DNA of 56,220 bases, taken from positions 1 through 56,220 of the forward strand of contig URIZ01000013.1 of the NCBI GenBank assembly GCA_900548005.1, given 5' to 3'. The translations under genes and the position numbers were made by a program. This DNA comes from an uncultured Eubacteriales bacterium. Lineage in GTDB: Bacteria; Bacillota; Clostridia; Christensenellales; CAG-917. Positions 45,022-54,156 of this stretch are shown piece by piece (position 1 is the first letter of the stretch; every line of letters begins with the position of its first letter). The notes below the pieces were generated by a model. The model searched no databases, was not told where the DNA came from, and worked only from the letters and a program-made list of their open reading frames with translations.

Positions 45022-45343
45022 CGGCTCGATAGCGGTTTTGGGCGATAAGGACTCCGTGCTTGCTTTCAAGGCGATCGGCCTTGACGTTTTCCCTGTTGAA
45101 AACGAGCAGCAGGCAAGAGATAAACTGCACGCTTTGGCAAGAAAATATTCCGTGATTTTCGTCACCGAGCAAGTTGCACAGCAGGCAAGCCAGCTCATAG
45201 AAAGGTACAAATCGCGTCCGTATCCCGTTGTCGTGCCCATTCCCTCGGCGGAAGGCAACATGGGACTCGGTATGCAAGGCATAAAATCAAACGTCGAAAA
45301 GGCTATCGGTGCAGATATTTTATTCGACAAAGAAGGTAAATGA
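45014..45343 (+). CDS. ntpF: V-type ATPase subunit F
   Basis: A 109-residue central-stalk subunit. The N-terminal GSIAVLGDKDSVLAFKAIGL and the FVTEQVAQQ block match the ATP-synt_F domain. The start is ambiguous: ATG 45014, or GTG 45005, which adds three residues and has AAAGG nearby. Either overlaps the end of subunit C. It overlaps the next gene by four bases. Gene symbols vary between species for F and G. Confidence 0.9.
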   Translation: MHDGSIAVLGDKDSVLAFKAIGLDVFPVENEQQARDKLHALARKYSVIFVTEQVAQQASQLIERYKSRPYPVVVPIPSAEGNMGLGMQGIKSNVEKAIGADILFDKEGK

Positions 45344-47106
45344 TGGAAACTGGAAAAATCGTAAAAGTATCCGGCCCGTTGATAGTGGCAGAGGGCATGG
45401 CGGACAGCAAAATGTATGACGTCGTGCACGTGAGCGACAAGCAACTTATCGGCGAAATCATCGAATTGCGCGGCGATCGCGCTTCCATTCAGGTCTATGA
45501 AGAGACAAGCGGCTTGGGCCCCGGCGAGAACGTGTATTCAACCGGCGCGCCCCTTTCCGTCGAGCTTGCTCCCGGTCTTATCGAAGGCATATACGACGGC
45601 ATTCAAAGACCGCTTGCAAAACTCAAAGAAGTCGCGGGCGATCGTATCGAAAGGGGCGTTTACGTTCCTGCGGTGGATCACGACAAGAAGTGGAAATTCG
45701 AGCCGACCGTGGCTATCGGCGCAAACGTTGAATGCGGCACGGTGATCGGCACTGTGCAAGAAAACGTTCTTATTACGCACAAAATCATGGTGCCTTTCGG
45801 CGTGAAAGGCGTTGTGAAAGATATACTCAAAGGCGAATTTACCGTTGACGAAACGGTGGCTGTGGTTGAAACGGACAAGGGCGATGTGAACGTCACCATG
45901 CTCCAAAAATGGCCCGTCCGTAAAGGCAGACCGTATAGAGAAAAACTCTCTCCGAAAGCTCCGCTTGTCACGGGACAAAGAGTCATCGACACTCTTTTCC
46001 CGATTGCAAAGGGCGGAGTTGCGGCAGTCCCCGGTCCGTTCGGAAGCGGAAAAACCGTCGTGCAACACCAGCTTGCAAAGTGGGCGGACGCAGACATCAT
46101 TGTCTACGTCGGCTGCGGCGAGCGCGGGAACGAGATGACTGACGTTCTCAACGAGTTTCCGACTCTTATTGACCCAAAGAGCGGTCAACCGCTTATGAAA
46201 CGCACGGTGCTTATCGCAAACACGTCGGATATGCCCGTTGCGGCTCGTGAAGCGTCAATATATACCGGCATCACCATTGCGGAATATTTCAGAGATATGG
46301 GCTATTCGGTGGCAATCATGGCGGACTCCACGTCGCGTTGGGCAGAAGCTCTGCGTGAAATGAGCGGACGTCTTGAAGAAATGCCGGGCGAAGAAGGCTA
46401 TCCTGCATACCTTAGCTCTCGTCTTGCCGAGTTCTATGAAAGAGCGGGCATGGTGAAGGTCTTGGGACAAGAAAACACCGTCGGCTCTATCACGGCAATC
46501 GGCGCGGTCTCGCCTCCGGGCGGCGACTTGTCCGAGCCTGTGTCGCAAGCAACTTTGCGTATCGTCAAAGTGTTCTGGGGGCTCTCGGCATCGCTTGCGT
46601 ACAAAAGACATTTCCCTGCAATCGACTGGATTCAGAGCTATTCGCTCTACGCCGACAGAATGACGGATTGGTACGGCGACAACGTGGGGGACGAGTGGGT
46701 GAGTTTGCGCGCAAAGTGCATGCGTATCCTTCAAGAAGAAGCGCAACTCGACGAAATCGTCAGACTTGTCGGTATGGACGCGCTCTCCCCGCAAAACAGA
46801 CTTACTATGGAAACGGCAAAGTCTATAAGAGAAGACTATTTGCACCAAAATGCGTTCCATGAAGTGGACACCTTCACGTCCCTTGAAAAGCAGGAATATA
46901 TGCTCCGTCTTATTCTCACCTTTGACGAGCTTGCAAAAGACGCACTGGACAAGAGAGTGGACATCGAAGATATTCTCGCACTTGACGTGAGAGAGTCAAT
47001 CGGCAGAGCAAAGTATATCCCCGAGACCGATATGCACAAATTTGACGATATTCTTGCGCAAATCCGCAGCGATATGCGCAATCTTACCGACGAAGGAGAA
47101 ATCTGA
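45340..47106 (+). CDS. ntpA: V-type ATPase catalytic subunit A
   Basis: A 588-residue catalytic subunit that hydrolyses or makes ATP. Walker A GPFGSGKT is at residues 232-239, the catalytic glutamate is in GERGNEM (~258-264), and the non-homologous insertion typical of A subunits lies at ~120-190. ATG 45340 and 45343 are adjacent; either is possible after GAAGG. Length is typical. It begins inside the F gene and overlaps subunit B by one base. Confidence 0.98.
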   Translation: MMETGKIVKVSGPLIVAEGMADSKMYDVVHVSDKQLIGEIIELRGDRASIQVYEETSGLGPGENVYSTGAPLSVELAPGLIEGIYDGIQRPLAKLKEVAGDRIERGVYVPAVDHDKKWKFEPTVAIGANVECGTVIGTVQENVLITHKIMVPFGVKGVVKDILKGEFTVDETVAVVETDKGDVNVTMLQKWPVRKGRPYREKLSPKAPLVTGQRVIDTLFPIAKGGVAAVPGPFGSGKTVVQHQLAKWADADIIVYVGCGERGNEMTDVLNEFPTLIDPKSGQPLMKRTVLIANTSDMPVAAREASIYTGITIAEYFRDMGYSVAIMADSTSRWAEALREMSGRLEEMPGEEGYPAYLSSRLAEFYERAGMVKVLGQENTVGSITAIGAVSPPGGDLSEPVSQATLRIVKVFWGLSASLAYKRHFPAIDWIQSYSLYADRMTDWYGDNVGDEWVSLRAKCMRILQEEAQLDEIVRLVGMDALSPQNRLTMETAKSIREDYLHQNAFHEVDTFTSLEKQEYMLRLILTFDELAKDALDKRVDIEDILALDVRESIGRAKYIPETDMHKFDDILAQIRSDMRNLTDEGEI

Positions 47107-48485
47107 TGCTTAAAGAATACAACACCATTAGAGAAATTGTCGGGCCGCTTATGCTCGTTGAAGGCGTCGAAGGCGTCAAATACAACGAGCTTGTCGAGAT
47201 AAGACAAGCCAATGGCGAAATCAGAAGCGGCAAAGTGCTTGAAATCAATCGCGACAAAGCTCTCGTTCAGTTGTTCGAGGCGTCCCAAGGCATAAAGATG
47301 GCAACTTCAAAAGCCAGATTCCTTGGACACGGCATTGAGCTCGGCGTGAGCGAAGATATGTTGGGCAGAGTTTTTGACGGTATGGGCAGACCCCGTGACG
47401 GCGGCGCACCCATTATCCCGGAGATGAAACTCGACATCAACGGTCAGCCCATCAACCCCGTTGCGCGCGACTATCCCAACGAGTTTATTCAGACGGGTAT
47501 CAGCGCAATCGACGGCTTGAACACTCTCGTGCGTGGTCAAAAATTGCCCGTGTTCTCGATGTCGGGTATGCCGCACGCAGAACTTGCCGCTCAAATCGCA
47601 AGACAGGCAAAAGTCATCGGCAGCGACGCAAAATTCGCAGTCGTGTTCGCGGCAGTCGGCATCACGTTTGAAGAGGCGGACTTCTTCATCAGCGATTTCA
47701 GAAAAACGGGCGCAATCGAGCGCGCGGTTATGTTCATAAACCTTGCAAACGATCCGGCAGTCGAGCGTATCTCCACTCCGCGTATGGCGTTGACGGCGGC
47801 CGAATATCTTGCGTTTGAAAAGGATATGCACGTGCTTGTCATCACCACCGACATCACCAACTACGCCGAGGCTTTGCGTGAAGTCTCCGCCGCAAGAAAG
47901 GAAGTGCCGGGACGTCGCGGATACCCCGGTTATATGTACACCGACCTTGCAAGCATGTACGAGCGCGCAGGCAGAATCGTTGGCAAGAAAGGATCTATCA
48001 CTCAAATCCCGATTTTGACCATGCCCGAAGACGACAAGACGCACCCCATCCCCGACCTTACCGGATATATCACGGAAGGACAAATCATCATCTCGCGTGA
48101 ACTCTACAAGAAGGGCATCACTCCGCCGATCGACGTTTTGCCGTCGCTGTCACGTCTAAAAGACAAGGGCATCGGCAAGGGCAAGACAAGAGAAGATCAC
48201 GCCGACACCATGAACCAGTTGTTCAGCGCATACGCCCAGGGCAAGGAAGCAAAGGAACTTAGCTCCATTCTCGGCGACGCGGCTCTCACCGAAGTTGACA
48301 AAAAGTATGCTCAATTTGCGGACGAGTTTGAAAAACAATACGTTTCGCAGGGCTTTGACGTCAACCGCACAATCGAAGAGACGCTCGATTTGGGCTGGAA
48401 ATTGCTCAAAATTTTGCCCAAGAGCGAGCTTAAACGTATACGCGACGAATATATTGAAAAATATCTCGACAAGGACGAGAAATAA
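47106..48485 (+). CDS. ntpB: V-type ATPase subunit B
   Basis: A 459-residue regulatory, non-catalytic nucleotide-binding subunit of the A3B3 head. The P-loop is degenerate, as expected for B (FSMSGMPHAELAAQIARQAK). The blocks GITFEEADFF, TDITNYAEALREVSAARKEV and PGRRGYPGYMYTDLA are diagnostic. AAGGAG precedes the start, and the stop/start overlap TGATG couples it to subunit A. Confidence 0.98.
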   Translation: MLKEYNTIREIVGPLMLVEGVEGVKYNELVEIRQANGEIRSGKVLEINRDKALVQLFEASQGIKMATSKARFLGHGIELGVSEDMLGRVFDGMGRPRDGGAPIIPEMKLDINGQPINPVARDYPNEFIQTGISAIDGLNTLVRGQKLPVFSMSGMPHAELAAQIARQAKVIGSDAKFAVVFAAVGITFEEADFFISDFRKTGAIERAVMFINLANDPAVERISTPRMALTAAEYLAFEKDMHVLVITTDITNYAEALREVSAARKEVPGRRGYPGYMYTDLASMYERAGRIVGKKGSITQIPILTMPEDDKTHPIPDLTGYITEGQIIISRELYKKGITPPIDVLPSLSRLKDKGIGKGKTREDHADTMNQLFSAYAQGKEAKELSSILGDAALTEVDKKYAQFADEFEKQYVSQGFDVNRTIEETLDLGWKLLKILPKSELKRIRDEYIEKYLDKDEK

Positions 48486-48493
48486 GTTGGATT

Positions 48494-49129
48494 ATGAGCA
48501 AATTGAACGTAAATCCGACGAGAATGGAGTTGAGGCGACTCAAAAATCGCCTCAAAACCGCCACTCGCGGACACAAATTATTGAAGGATAAATCCGACGA
48601 AATGATTCGCCAATTTATGCTTTACGTGCGTGAAAACAAACGCCTTAGAGAAGAAGTGGAAGAAGAACTCGCCACGTCTTTGAAGTCGTTTATGCTTGCG
48701 CGCGCCGTTTCAAGCGATGCCGAAATCGAAGAGGCTATCTCCATGCCCACGGCAAAAGTGGACCTTGAAACGTCGTCAAAGAACGTGATGAGCGTAAACG
48801 TGCCCGTCTTCAACGTCACCGAAAGCGAAACAAGCGGACTTTATCCCTATTCTTTTGCAAGCGTCACAAGCGAGCTTGACTCGTCAATCGCTTCGCTCAC
48901 AACGCTCCTTCCCAAACTTCTCAAACTCGCCGAAGTGGAAAAGACGTGCAATATGCTCGCCGATGAGATCGAGAAGAACAGAAGACGCGTCAATGCGCTC
49001 GAATACGTCATGATCCCGCAACTTGAAGAAACAATCAAGTATATCGTGATGAAACTTGACGAGAACGAACGCGGAGCAACCACGAGACTGATGAAAGTCA
49101 AGTCCATGATCGAAGAACAAAACAAATAA
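48494..49129 (+). CDS. ntpD: V-type ATPase subunit D (central shaft)
   Basis: A 211-residue long coiled-coil subunit that forms the rotating shaft with F. The N-terminal PTRMELRRLKNRLKTATRGH and the C-terminal RRVNALEYVMIPQLEETIKY are signature segments. It is the last gene of the operon order G/H-I-K-E-C-F-A-B-D. A weak GC-rich hairpin (about 49140-49170) follows and may terminate the transcript. Confidence 0.96.
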   Translation: MSKLNVNPTRMELRRLKNRLKTATRGHKLLKDKSDEMIRQFMLYVRENKRLREEVEEELATSLKSFMLARAVSSDAEIEEAISMPTAKVDLETSSKNVMSVNVPVFNVTESETSGLYPYSFASVTSELDSSIASLTTLLPKLLKLAEVEKTCNMLADEIEKNRRRVNALEYVMIPQLEETIKYIVMKLDENERGATTRLMKVKSMIEEQNK

Positions 49130-49139
49130 AACGTGTGAT

Positions 49140-49172
49140 TGCGCTCGAATATCGGGCGCGATTTTATCTTAA
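49140..49172 (+). terminator. Possible terminator after V-ATPase operon
   Basis: GCGCTCG pairs with CGGGCGC (with one G-U) around AATAT, followed by ATTTTATCTT. The T run is broken, so this is a weak candidate. Confidence 0.45.
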
Positions 49173-49193
49173 AAGGAAAAGAGTTGAGAAACT

Positions 49194-50036
49194 ATGGAGA
49201 AGAAACTCATTCAAAATCAATCTTTCGGACAGGAAAGAGCGTTGTACGGTGAAAGAGATATAAGATGCGAACACGTGGCTATCGACGGAAAAGAAGACGG
49301 CGAAAGCGCATTTAAGGAATGTAGAAACGTCGAATGTGTCGATTGCTTTTTCAATCTGCGCTATCCGTTCTGGCACGACCACAATCTCAAAATCGAGGCG
49401 AGCGAAATGACGGAATTGTGTCGAGCGGCACTTTGGTATAGCGAAAATATCGAGATAAAAGGCACGAAAATGCACGGCATCAAGGCGTTGAGAGAATGCC
49501 GAAACGTCAAAATTGACGGTTGCGACATCGTTTCGCCCGAGTTCGGTTGGTCGGTGAGCGGAATAAGTATGGACAATTCGCACGCGGAAGGCGAATATTT
49601 TATGATGCGCTCGTCGTCGATCCGTTTCAAAAACGTTGATTTCAAAGGCAAATATAGTTTTCAATATATCAAAGACGCAATCTTCGAAGACTGTAATTTT
49701 GACACGAAAGATGCCTTCTGGCACGCAGAAAACGTCGTGGTTAGAAATTGCGTCGTGAAAGGCGAGTATCTTGCCTGGTATTGCGACGGCGTAACTTTTG
49801 AAAATTGCAAAATCATCGGCACGCAACCGCTTTGCTATTGTAAAAATCTGAAACTTATAAACTGCGAGATGATAGATTGCGATTTCGCGTTTGAAAAGAG
49901 CGACGTCGAAGCAACGATAACAACGCCCGTCATCAGCGTGAAAAACGTAAAAGACGGATTTGTCAAACTGCCGTCTGTGGGAGAGATTATTCTTGACGAT
50001 GACACGGCAAAGGGAAAAATAATCGTTGGCAGATAA
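49194..50036 (+). CDS. DUF3737 family right-handed beta-helix protein
   Basis: A 280-residue soluble protein of the DUF3737 family. It is built from ~20-residue turns with the pattern FxxCxxV/I (ECRNVECVDCFFN, ECRNVKIDGCDIV, FEDCNFDTKDAFW, FENCKIIGTQPLC), which predicts a right-handed parallel beta-helix. No signal peptide, so it is probably cytoplasmic; 11 or more cysteines line the helix, fitting a reducing environment. Biochemical function is unknown for the family as far as I know. It follows the V-ATPase operon by 64 bases and may have its own promoter. Confidence 0.85.
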   Translation: MEKKLIQNQSFGQERALYGERDIRCEHVAIDGKEDGESAFKECRNVECVDCFFNLRYPFWHDHNLKIEASEMTELCRAALWYSENIEIKGTKMHGIKALRECRNVKIDGCDIVSPEFGWSVSGISMDNSHAEGEYFMMRSSSIRFKNVDFKGKYSFQYIKDAIFEDCNFDTKDAFWHAENVVVRNCVVKGEYLAWYCDGVTFENCKIIGTQPLCYCKNLKLINCEMIDCDFAFEKSDVEATITTPVISVKNVKDGFVKLPSVGEIILDDDTAKGKIIVGR

Positions 50037-50049
50037 AATACTTCAACAA

Positions 50050-50090
50050 AATGTCGTCGTTTCGATTGATAGGAGCGGCGGCATTTTTTT
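50050..50090 (+). terminator. Terminator after DUF3737 gene
   Basis: ATGTCGTC pairs with GGCGGCAT (two G-U pairs) around a long loop, followed by seven T residues. Confidence 0.7.
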
Positions 50091-50103
50091 GCTTGTCACG
50101 TCA

Positions 50104-50706
50104 TCACAGTGATGCATTTAATCTGCATCCACAATAATTTTGTCTATATATTCCCCATTCCTTGCAAAGCTGAATGGAGCGCAGATAGCCGTTGCGTTTT
50201 TTGAAGTCGGATGCGAGATATTTGACATCGTATTTTGCCGCAATCTCACCGCCTATCTTGTTGATAAGGGGCGCGTTCTTGTGCGGAGATACGGTGAGCG
50301 TGGTTGCAAAAAAGTCAAATTCGTCTTTGTGGGCGGCAAGGTATTGCGCCGTTTTTTCAAGGCGCAAAGCAAAACATATCGAACATCTTTCGCCGCCTTC
50401 CGCGTCTTGCTCATGCCCTGCGACAAGGGGGATATATTCGCTTTCGTCTTGCTCGGGGGAGATGAATTTTACGCCGTCAAAATGCTCAATCACGGTTTTA
50501 AGTGTCGTTTCGCGCTTGATAAACTCGTCTTTTGGCATAATGTTGGGGTTGTAGAAAAACACCGTCACGTCAAAATGCGGCGTGAGATATTCAAGCACGC
50601 TTGTGGAGCATGGACCGCAACACGCATGCAAAAGCAGACGAGGCTTTTTCTTGTCGATAGGTGTGTGCATGGCGTATTCGATTGTTCCGGGCAAAACTTG
50701 TTTCAT
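50104..50706 (-). CDS. queH: Epoxyqueuosine reductase QueH
   Basis: A 200-residue QueH (formerly DUF208) enzyme that reduces epoxyqueuosine to queuosine in tRNA, the last step of queuosine synthesis. It is the non-cobalamin alternative to QueG. The Fe-S/metal-binding cysteines are present: C29, C30 and C33 in HACCGPCS, C108 and C111 in RCSICFALRLEKT, and C192/C194 in NYCGCR. The open frame continues far upstream to 51138, but that part is antisense to the ABC gene. ATG 50706 gives the family N-terminus and lies six bases after a perfect -10 box. No other queuosine gene is in the window. Confidence 0.95.
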   Translation of the reverse strand: MKQVLPGTIEYAMHTPIDKKKPRLLLHACCGPCSTSVLEYLTPHFDVTVFFYNPNIMPKDEFIKRETTLKTVIEHFDGVKFISPEQDESEYIPLVAGHEQDAEGGERCSICFALRLEKTAQYLAAHKDEFDFFATTLTVSPHKNAPLINKIGGEIAAKYDVKYLASDFKKRNGYLRSIQLCKEWGIYRQNYCGCRLNASL

Positions 50707-50712
50707 GCTATC

Positions 50713-50741
50713 ATTATATATCCGATTTTGCGATTTTTCAA
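50713..50741 (-). promoter_or_regulatory. Promoter giving a leaderless queH start
   Basis: On the minus strand, TTGAAA (50736-50741), 17 bases, TATAAT (50713-50718), then six bases (GATAGC) and ATG. The transcript should begin at the start codon. Confidence 0.85.
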
Positions 50742-50802
50742 GCGTATATAGCGTCAATCGGCGTTTTGCGCGCATTAAAATGGGTAAGAAACAAATTCGG
50801 GA

Positions 50803-50831
50803 TTGTGCTATCGGGCATTGTATGATATAAT
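50803..50831 (+). promoter_or_regulatory. Promoter of the ABC exporter genes
   Basis: TTGTGC (50803-50808), 17 bases, TATAAT (50826-50831). A 22-bp palindrome begins four bases after the -10 box (see next entry). Confidence 0.78.
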
Positions 50832-50835
50832 TTGT

Positions 50836-50857
50836 TATGTATAACGTGTTATACATA
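50836..50857. promoter_or_regulatory. 22-bp perfect palindrome, probable operator
   Basis: The arms TATGTATAAC and GTTATACATA are separated by GT. It covers the predicted transcription start of the ABC exporter operon, a typical place for a GntR/TetR-type repressor site. No regulator gene is adjacent. Confidence 0.72.
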
Positions 50858-50890
50858 GCGTGCAAACGCGCGCATGCGTAGGAGTGTATT

Positions 50891-51562
50891 ATGCAAGAAG
50901 TTGTCAAAGCGAAAAACGTAAAAAAGACTTTCGTCACCGGCGAAGTGCAGACGCAGGTTCTAAAAGGCGTGGATCTGACGCTCTTTGAAGGCGAGTTTGT
51001 CGCAATTGTGGGTGAGTCCGGCTCGGGTAAGTCCACGTTTTTGTATATTCTTGCCGGCATAGACAAGGCGAGCGAAGGGCAGGTGGAATTGCTCGGAAGA
51101 GATCTTGCCGCCGTGTCCGACGACGAGCTTGCGCGCATGCGTAGGGAAGATTTTTCCTTTGTGTATCAGTTTGACAATCTCGTGCCCAATCTCACCGTGT
51201 GGGAAAACGTCACCCTTCCGCTTGTGCTGGACAAGAAGAAAGAGAGCGAATATAAAGACAAGGTTGAAGAAATCCTTGAATATCTCGGCATAAAAGAACG
51301 TGCAAAAGCATATCCGAGGCAACTCTCGGGCGGCGAGCAGCAGAGAGTCGCAATCGCAAGGGCGTTGGTCACCGATCCAAAGGTGATATTCCTTGACGAG
51401 CCGACAGGCAGCCTTGACAAAGAGCGCGGAAGGCAGGTTATGGAACTGCTAAAAGACATCAACAGCACAAGAAAAGTGGCTCTTGTCATGGTGACGCACT
51501 CCCAGGCGCACGCAGAGTATGCATCGCGCATAGTGAGAATGGAAGACGGCGTGCTTGCATAA
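50891..51562 (+). CDS. ABC transporter ATP-binding protein (MacB/LolD type)
   Basis: A 223-residue ATPase. Walker A GESGSGKST is at residues 41-49, the Q-loop is YQFDNLVPN (92-100), the signature LSGGEQQRV at 145-153, Walker B VIFLDEP at 165-171 and the H-loop His at 203. It belongs to the group that works with FtsX-type permeases in lipoprotein or peptide handling rather than classic import. The ribosome binding site is AGGAGTG. It pairs with the permease gene 106 bases downstream. Confidence 0.95.
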   Translation: MQEVVKAKNVKKTFVTGEVQTQVLKGVDLTLFEGEFVAIVGESGSGKSTFLYILAGIDKASEGQVELLGRDLAAVSDDELARMRREDFSFVYQFDNLVPNLTVWENVTLPLVLDKKKESEYKDKVEEILEYLGIKERAKAYPRQLSGGEQQRVAIARALVTDPKVIFLDEPTGSLDKERGRQVMELLKDINSTRKVALVMVTHSQAHAEYASRIVRMEDGVLA

Positions 51563-51668
51563 TACGCAAAAGACCTTATAAAAAAACGTCGATTCGCTCG
51601 ATATGTGAATGACAATATAATTTTGTTGAAAGATACGGAAAATCGAAAACAGAAAGAATAAAAGATAT
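51563..51668. other. Gap between ABC ATPase and permease genes
   Basis: A 106-base AT-rich spacer. It contains no clear terminator, so the two genes are probably co-transcribed. A recognisable ribosome binding site for the permease is missing; the bases before its ATG are A-rich. Confidence 0.5.
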
Positions 51669-54101
51669 ATGTTGAAACTCGCACTGAAAAACCTGACATC
51701 AAAACCATTGCGTACAATCGCCACGATACTTGCCGTTGCGGTTGCGGTCGCGATGATTTTTTGCATGATTTCTTTCAAGGGCGCGGTGTTTGACTATATC
51801 TACGAGACCGAGACTTCGGCGGCGGGCAACAGCGACATCGTCATATCCACCAACAGCAACAGCGACCGTATCACCACCGTGGCGCAACCCTTGAAGGACA
51901 TCGAAGAAGTGAAGGACATCGTGCCGTCACTCAATCTGTACGCGCTGCTTGGGGACGAATACGTGTCCGTGCGCGCGTTTGTAGCAAATCAGCTGCAAAC
52001 TTTGCAAAAAATCGACGTTGCGCAAGGCGATTTGTCGGGTATGGAAAGCGGTGTGAACGAAGACAATATCGTTGTGTCAAAAGCGGCGGCGGAACATTTC
52101 GGCTTGAAGGTTGGCGACAATCTCAAGCTCAAACTCGGCGCAAACGAAGTGAATTTTTACGTGGGCGCGATTGCCGAGCAAAGCGGATATTTCCTTGACG
52201 ATTCGCCATACAAATTTGTGTGCTTGACAAAAAATGCGTCAAAACTCGTTTTGCCGGTGAGCGCAAACGATTTTTGCAACGAGATATATCTGTCACTGAA
52301 AGACGGCGCGAACATAGACAACGTGATAGACAAGATCAAGGGAATAGAAAAGTATTCCACAATGCTTGTCAAAGCGTCAAAAGACGACGCATACGTTGAA
52401 GAAAAAACGTCGTCGCTCACCGCTCCCGTGGTGCTTGCAGGCGGCGCGGTGTTGGTGCTCGGCGTGGCGGTGGTTGTGCTGTTGTTCCTTATGAGCGAGA
52501 ACGAAAAGAAAACGCTTATTGCAAAACTCACCGTGATAGGCGCAACGAAAAGACAAATTTTGGGCTTGTTTGCGCTTGAAAGTTTCATAGTTTCGGTGCT
52601 CGGCGCGATTGTCGGCTCTGCATTGTCGGTGGGGGTGTTTGTGGGACTTCTCAAACTCACGCTTTCAACGTCTATAGCTTTCAACGTGAACGCGCTGTAT
52701 CTTTTCTTTGCGGGCGCAATCGGTTTTGCAAGCGCAATGGCAAGCTCGCTTATACCTGTCGGGCGCGCATTCAAAGGCACGATACGAGAAAATCAGCTTG
52801 ACAGCAAAAAAGCTCCCAAGTGGGCAAAATGGCTTGCGGTGGCGTTTTTTGCGCTGACAATCGTCAGCTTGATTGTGGAATTTTGCGTGCCGAAAGCAAC
52901 GGGTGTTGAGGCGATTTTCAGCATGGTGTTTGCGCTCTTGACGGTGGCAACGGCATGTATTCCGCTTGTCAAAGTCGTGGGCAAATGCATTGCAAAGACG
53001 TCATCGCCGTCCATGAAAATCGCAGGGCTCAACGTGCAAAGAGAAAAGCGTTTTGCACGCTCTGCAACCATGCTCACGGTGGGCGTTACTGTGAGCGTGA
53101 TGTTGTTTATGGCGTGGTCGCTGACAACAAGCATATTCTCGTCATACATTCGCGAGTTTGAAAATATGGCGTTTGTGTCCAACGTGAGAGCGGACGTAAA
53201 TGCGGAAGATTTCAAATCCGCAGAAGGCGTGAAAGATGCAACGAAGATGGTGTGGGGGCAATGTTCAATCACACTTGAAAAGCAAGAGAAAAACATGAAC
53301 TTGCTTGGATCGGCGGATATAATCGATATGGTGGATTTTGAGTTCATAACGCCAAAAGAGATAGTTTATGAGCGCATTTCGTCAGATAAAGACTATGTTT
53401 TTGTCGATTATGCGCTCAAAGTGCTGTACGGTGTGGACGAGGGCGACACTTTTGATATGACAATAGGGGACGTCACGAGAAAGGTGATTGTGGGCGGTAT
53501 AGTCAAGCACGAGCTGTTCAGCGGCAACTATATCGTGGCATCGAGCGATATGCTTGCTCGCACTTTTGAAAAACAAATCGACACCGTGCTTGTGGTGTCC
53601 GACGGCAAGGATATGCAAAAGACCGTGGGCGCGCTCAGAGAAAAGTGGGCGGACAAAAACTACTACGTCATATCCGCGCTCGACGCTTTCAAGTGGGATA
53701 TGGAAAGTATGCAGTCGGTGTTCGATCTTATCGGTACGCTGGCGGTTGTTGTGGCAATCTTCATCTTTGCGGTGACGGCGGCAAGTGCACTCATCGGCAG
53801 GGGCGGTGCCGAAAAGGCAAGATCCGCTTTGCTGAACGCCGGTATGTCAAAAAATATGCTGCTTGCATCCGAGACCTTCGAGTATATGACGCTTGCCCTC
53901 GTTGCGCTTGCGCTGTCAGTCATATCGTCCGTTTCGATTACGTCAAGTCTTATCCATGCGCTGAGATTGTTTGGGCTGTATTTCGACTTTATGTACAAGA
54001 CGTGGGTGGTGTTTGTCACGGGCATAGCCATGTGCGGAGCGTATACGCTCGTGCCGCTTGCGCTCAATTTCAAAAAAGGATATAATGTGAAAAAGGCTTA
54101 G
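51669..54101 (+). CDS. FtsX-like ABC transporter permease
   Basis: An 810-residue permease with two FtsX domains. A helix at ~18-38 is followed by a ~200-residue extracytoplasmic domain. Three helices (about 248-272, 300-325, 335-360) form the first FtsX unit. A second set begins near 385 with helices at ~390-405 and ~415-430, a second external domain (~490-670), and three C-terminal helices (~685-705, 730-755, 770-795). This 10-helix plan matches bacitracin/BceB-like and lipoprotein-release-like permeases of Firmicutes. The substrate is unknown; antimicrobial peptide resistance or surface-lipid export is plausible. Confidence 0.9.
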   Translation: MLKLALKNLTSKPLRTIATILAVAVAVAMIFCMISFKGAVFDYIYETETSAAGNSDIVISTNSNSDRITTVAQPLKDIEEVKDIVPSLNLYALLGDEYVSVRAFVANQLQTLQKIDVAQGDLSGMESGVNEDNIVVSKAAAEHFGLKVGDNLKLKLGANEVNFYVGAIAEQSGYFLDDSPYKFVCLTKNASKLVLPVSANDFCNEIYLSLKDGANIDNVIDKIKGIEKYSTMLVKASKDDAYVEEKTSSLTAPVVLAGGAVLVLGVAVVVLLFLMSENEKKTLIAKLTVIGATKRQILGLFALESFIVSVLGAIVGSALSVGVFVGLLKLTLSTSIAFNVNALYLFFAGAIGFASAMASSLIPVGRAFKGTIRENQLDSKKAPKWAKWLAVAFFALTIVSLIVEFCVPKATGVEAIFSMVFALLTVATACIPLVKVVGKCIAKTSSPSMKIAGLNVQREKRFARSATMLTVGVTVSVMLFMAWSLTTSIFSSYIREFENMAFVSNVRADVNAEDFKSAEGVKDATKMVWGQCSITLEKQEKNMNLLGSADIIDMVDFEFITPKEIVYERISSDKDYVFVDYALKVLYGVDEGDTFDMTIGDVTRKVIVGGIVKHELFSGNYIVASSDMLARTFEKQIDTVLVVSDGKDMQKTVGALREKWADKNYYVISALDAFKWDMESMQSVFDLIGTLAVVVAIFIFAVTAASALIGRGGAEKARSALLNAGMSKNMLLASETFEYMTLALVALALSVISSVSITSSLIHALRLFGLYFDFMYKTWVVFVTGIAMCGAYTLVPLALNFKKGYNVKKA

Positions 54102-54156
54102 GCGCGTGTGCGGTCGCATGCTGTCGCGCGCGGTTAAGTTTGTATACGGTGAGAAA

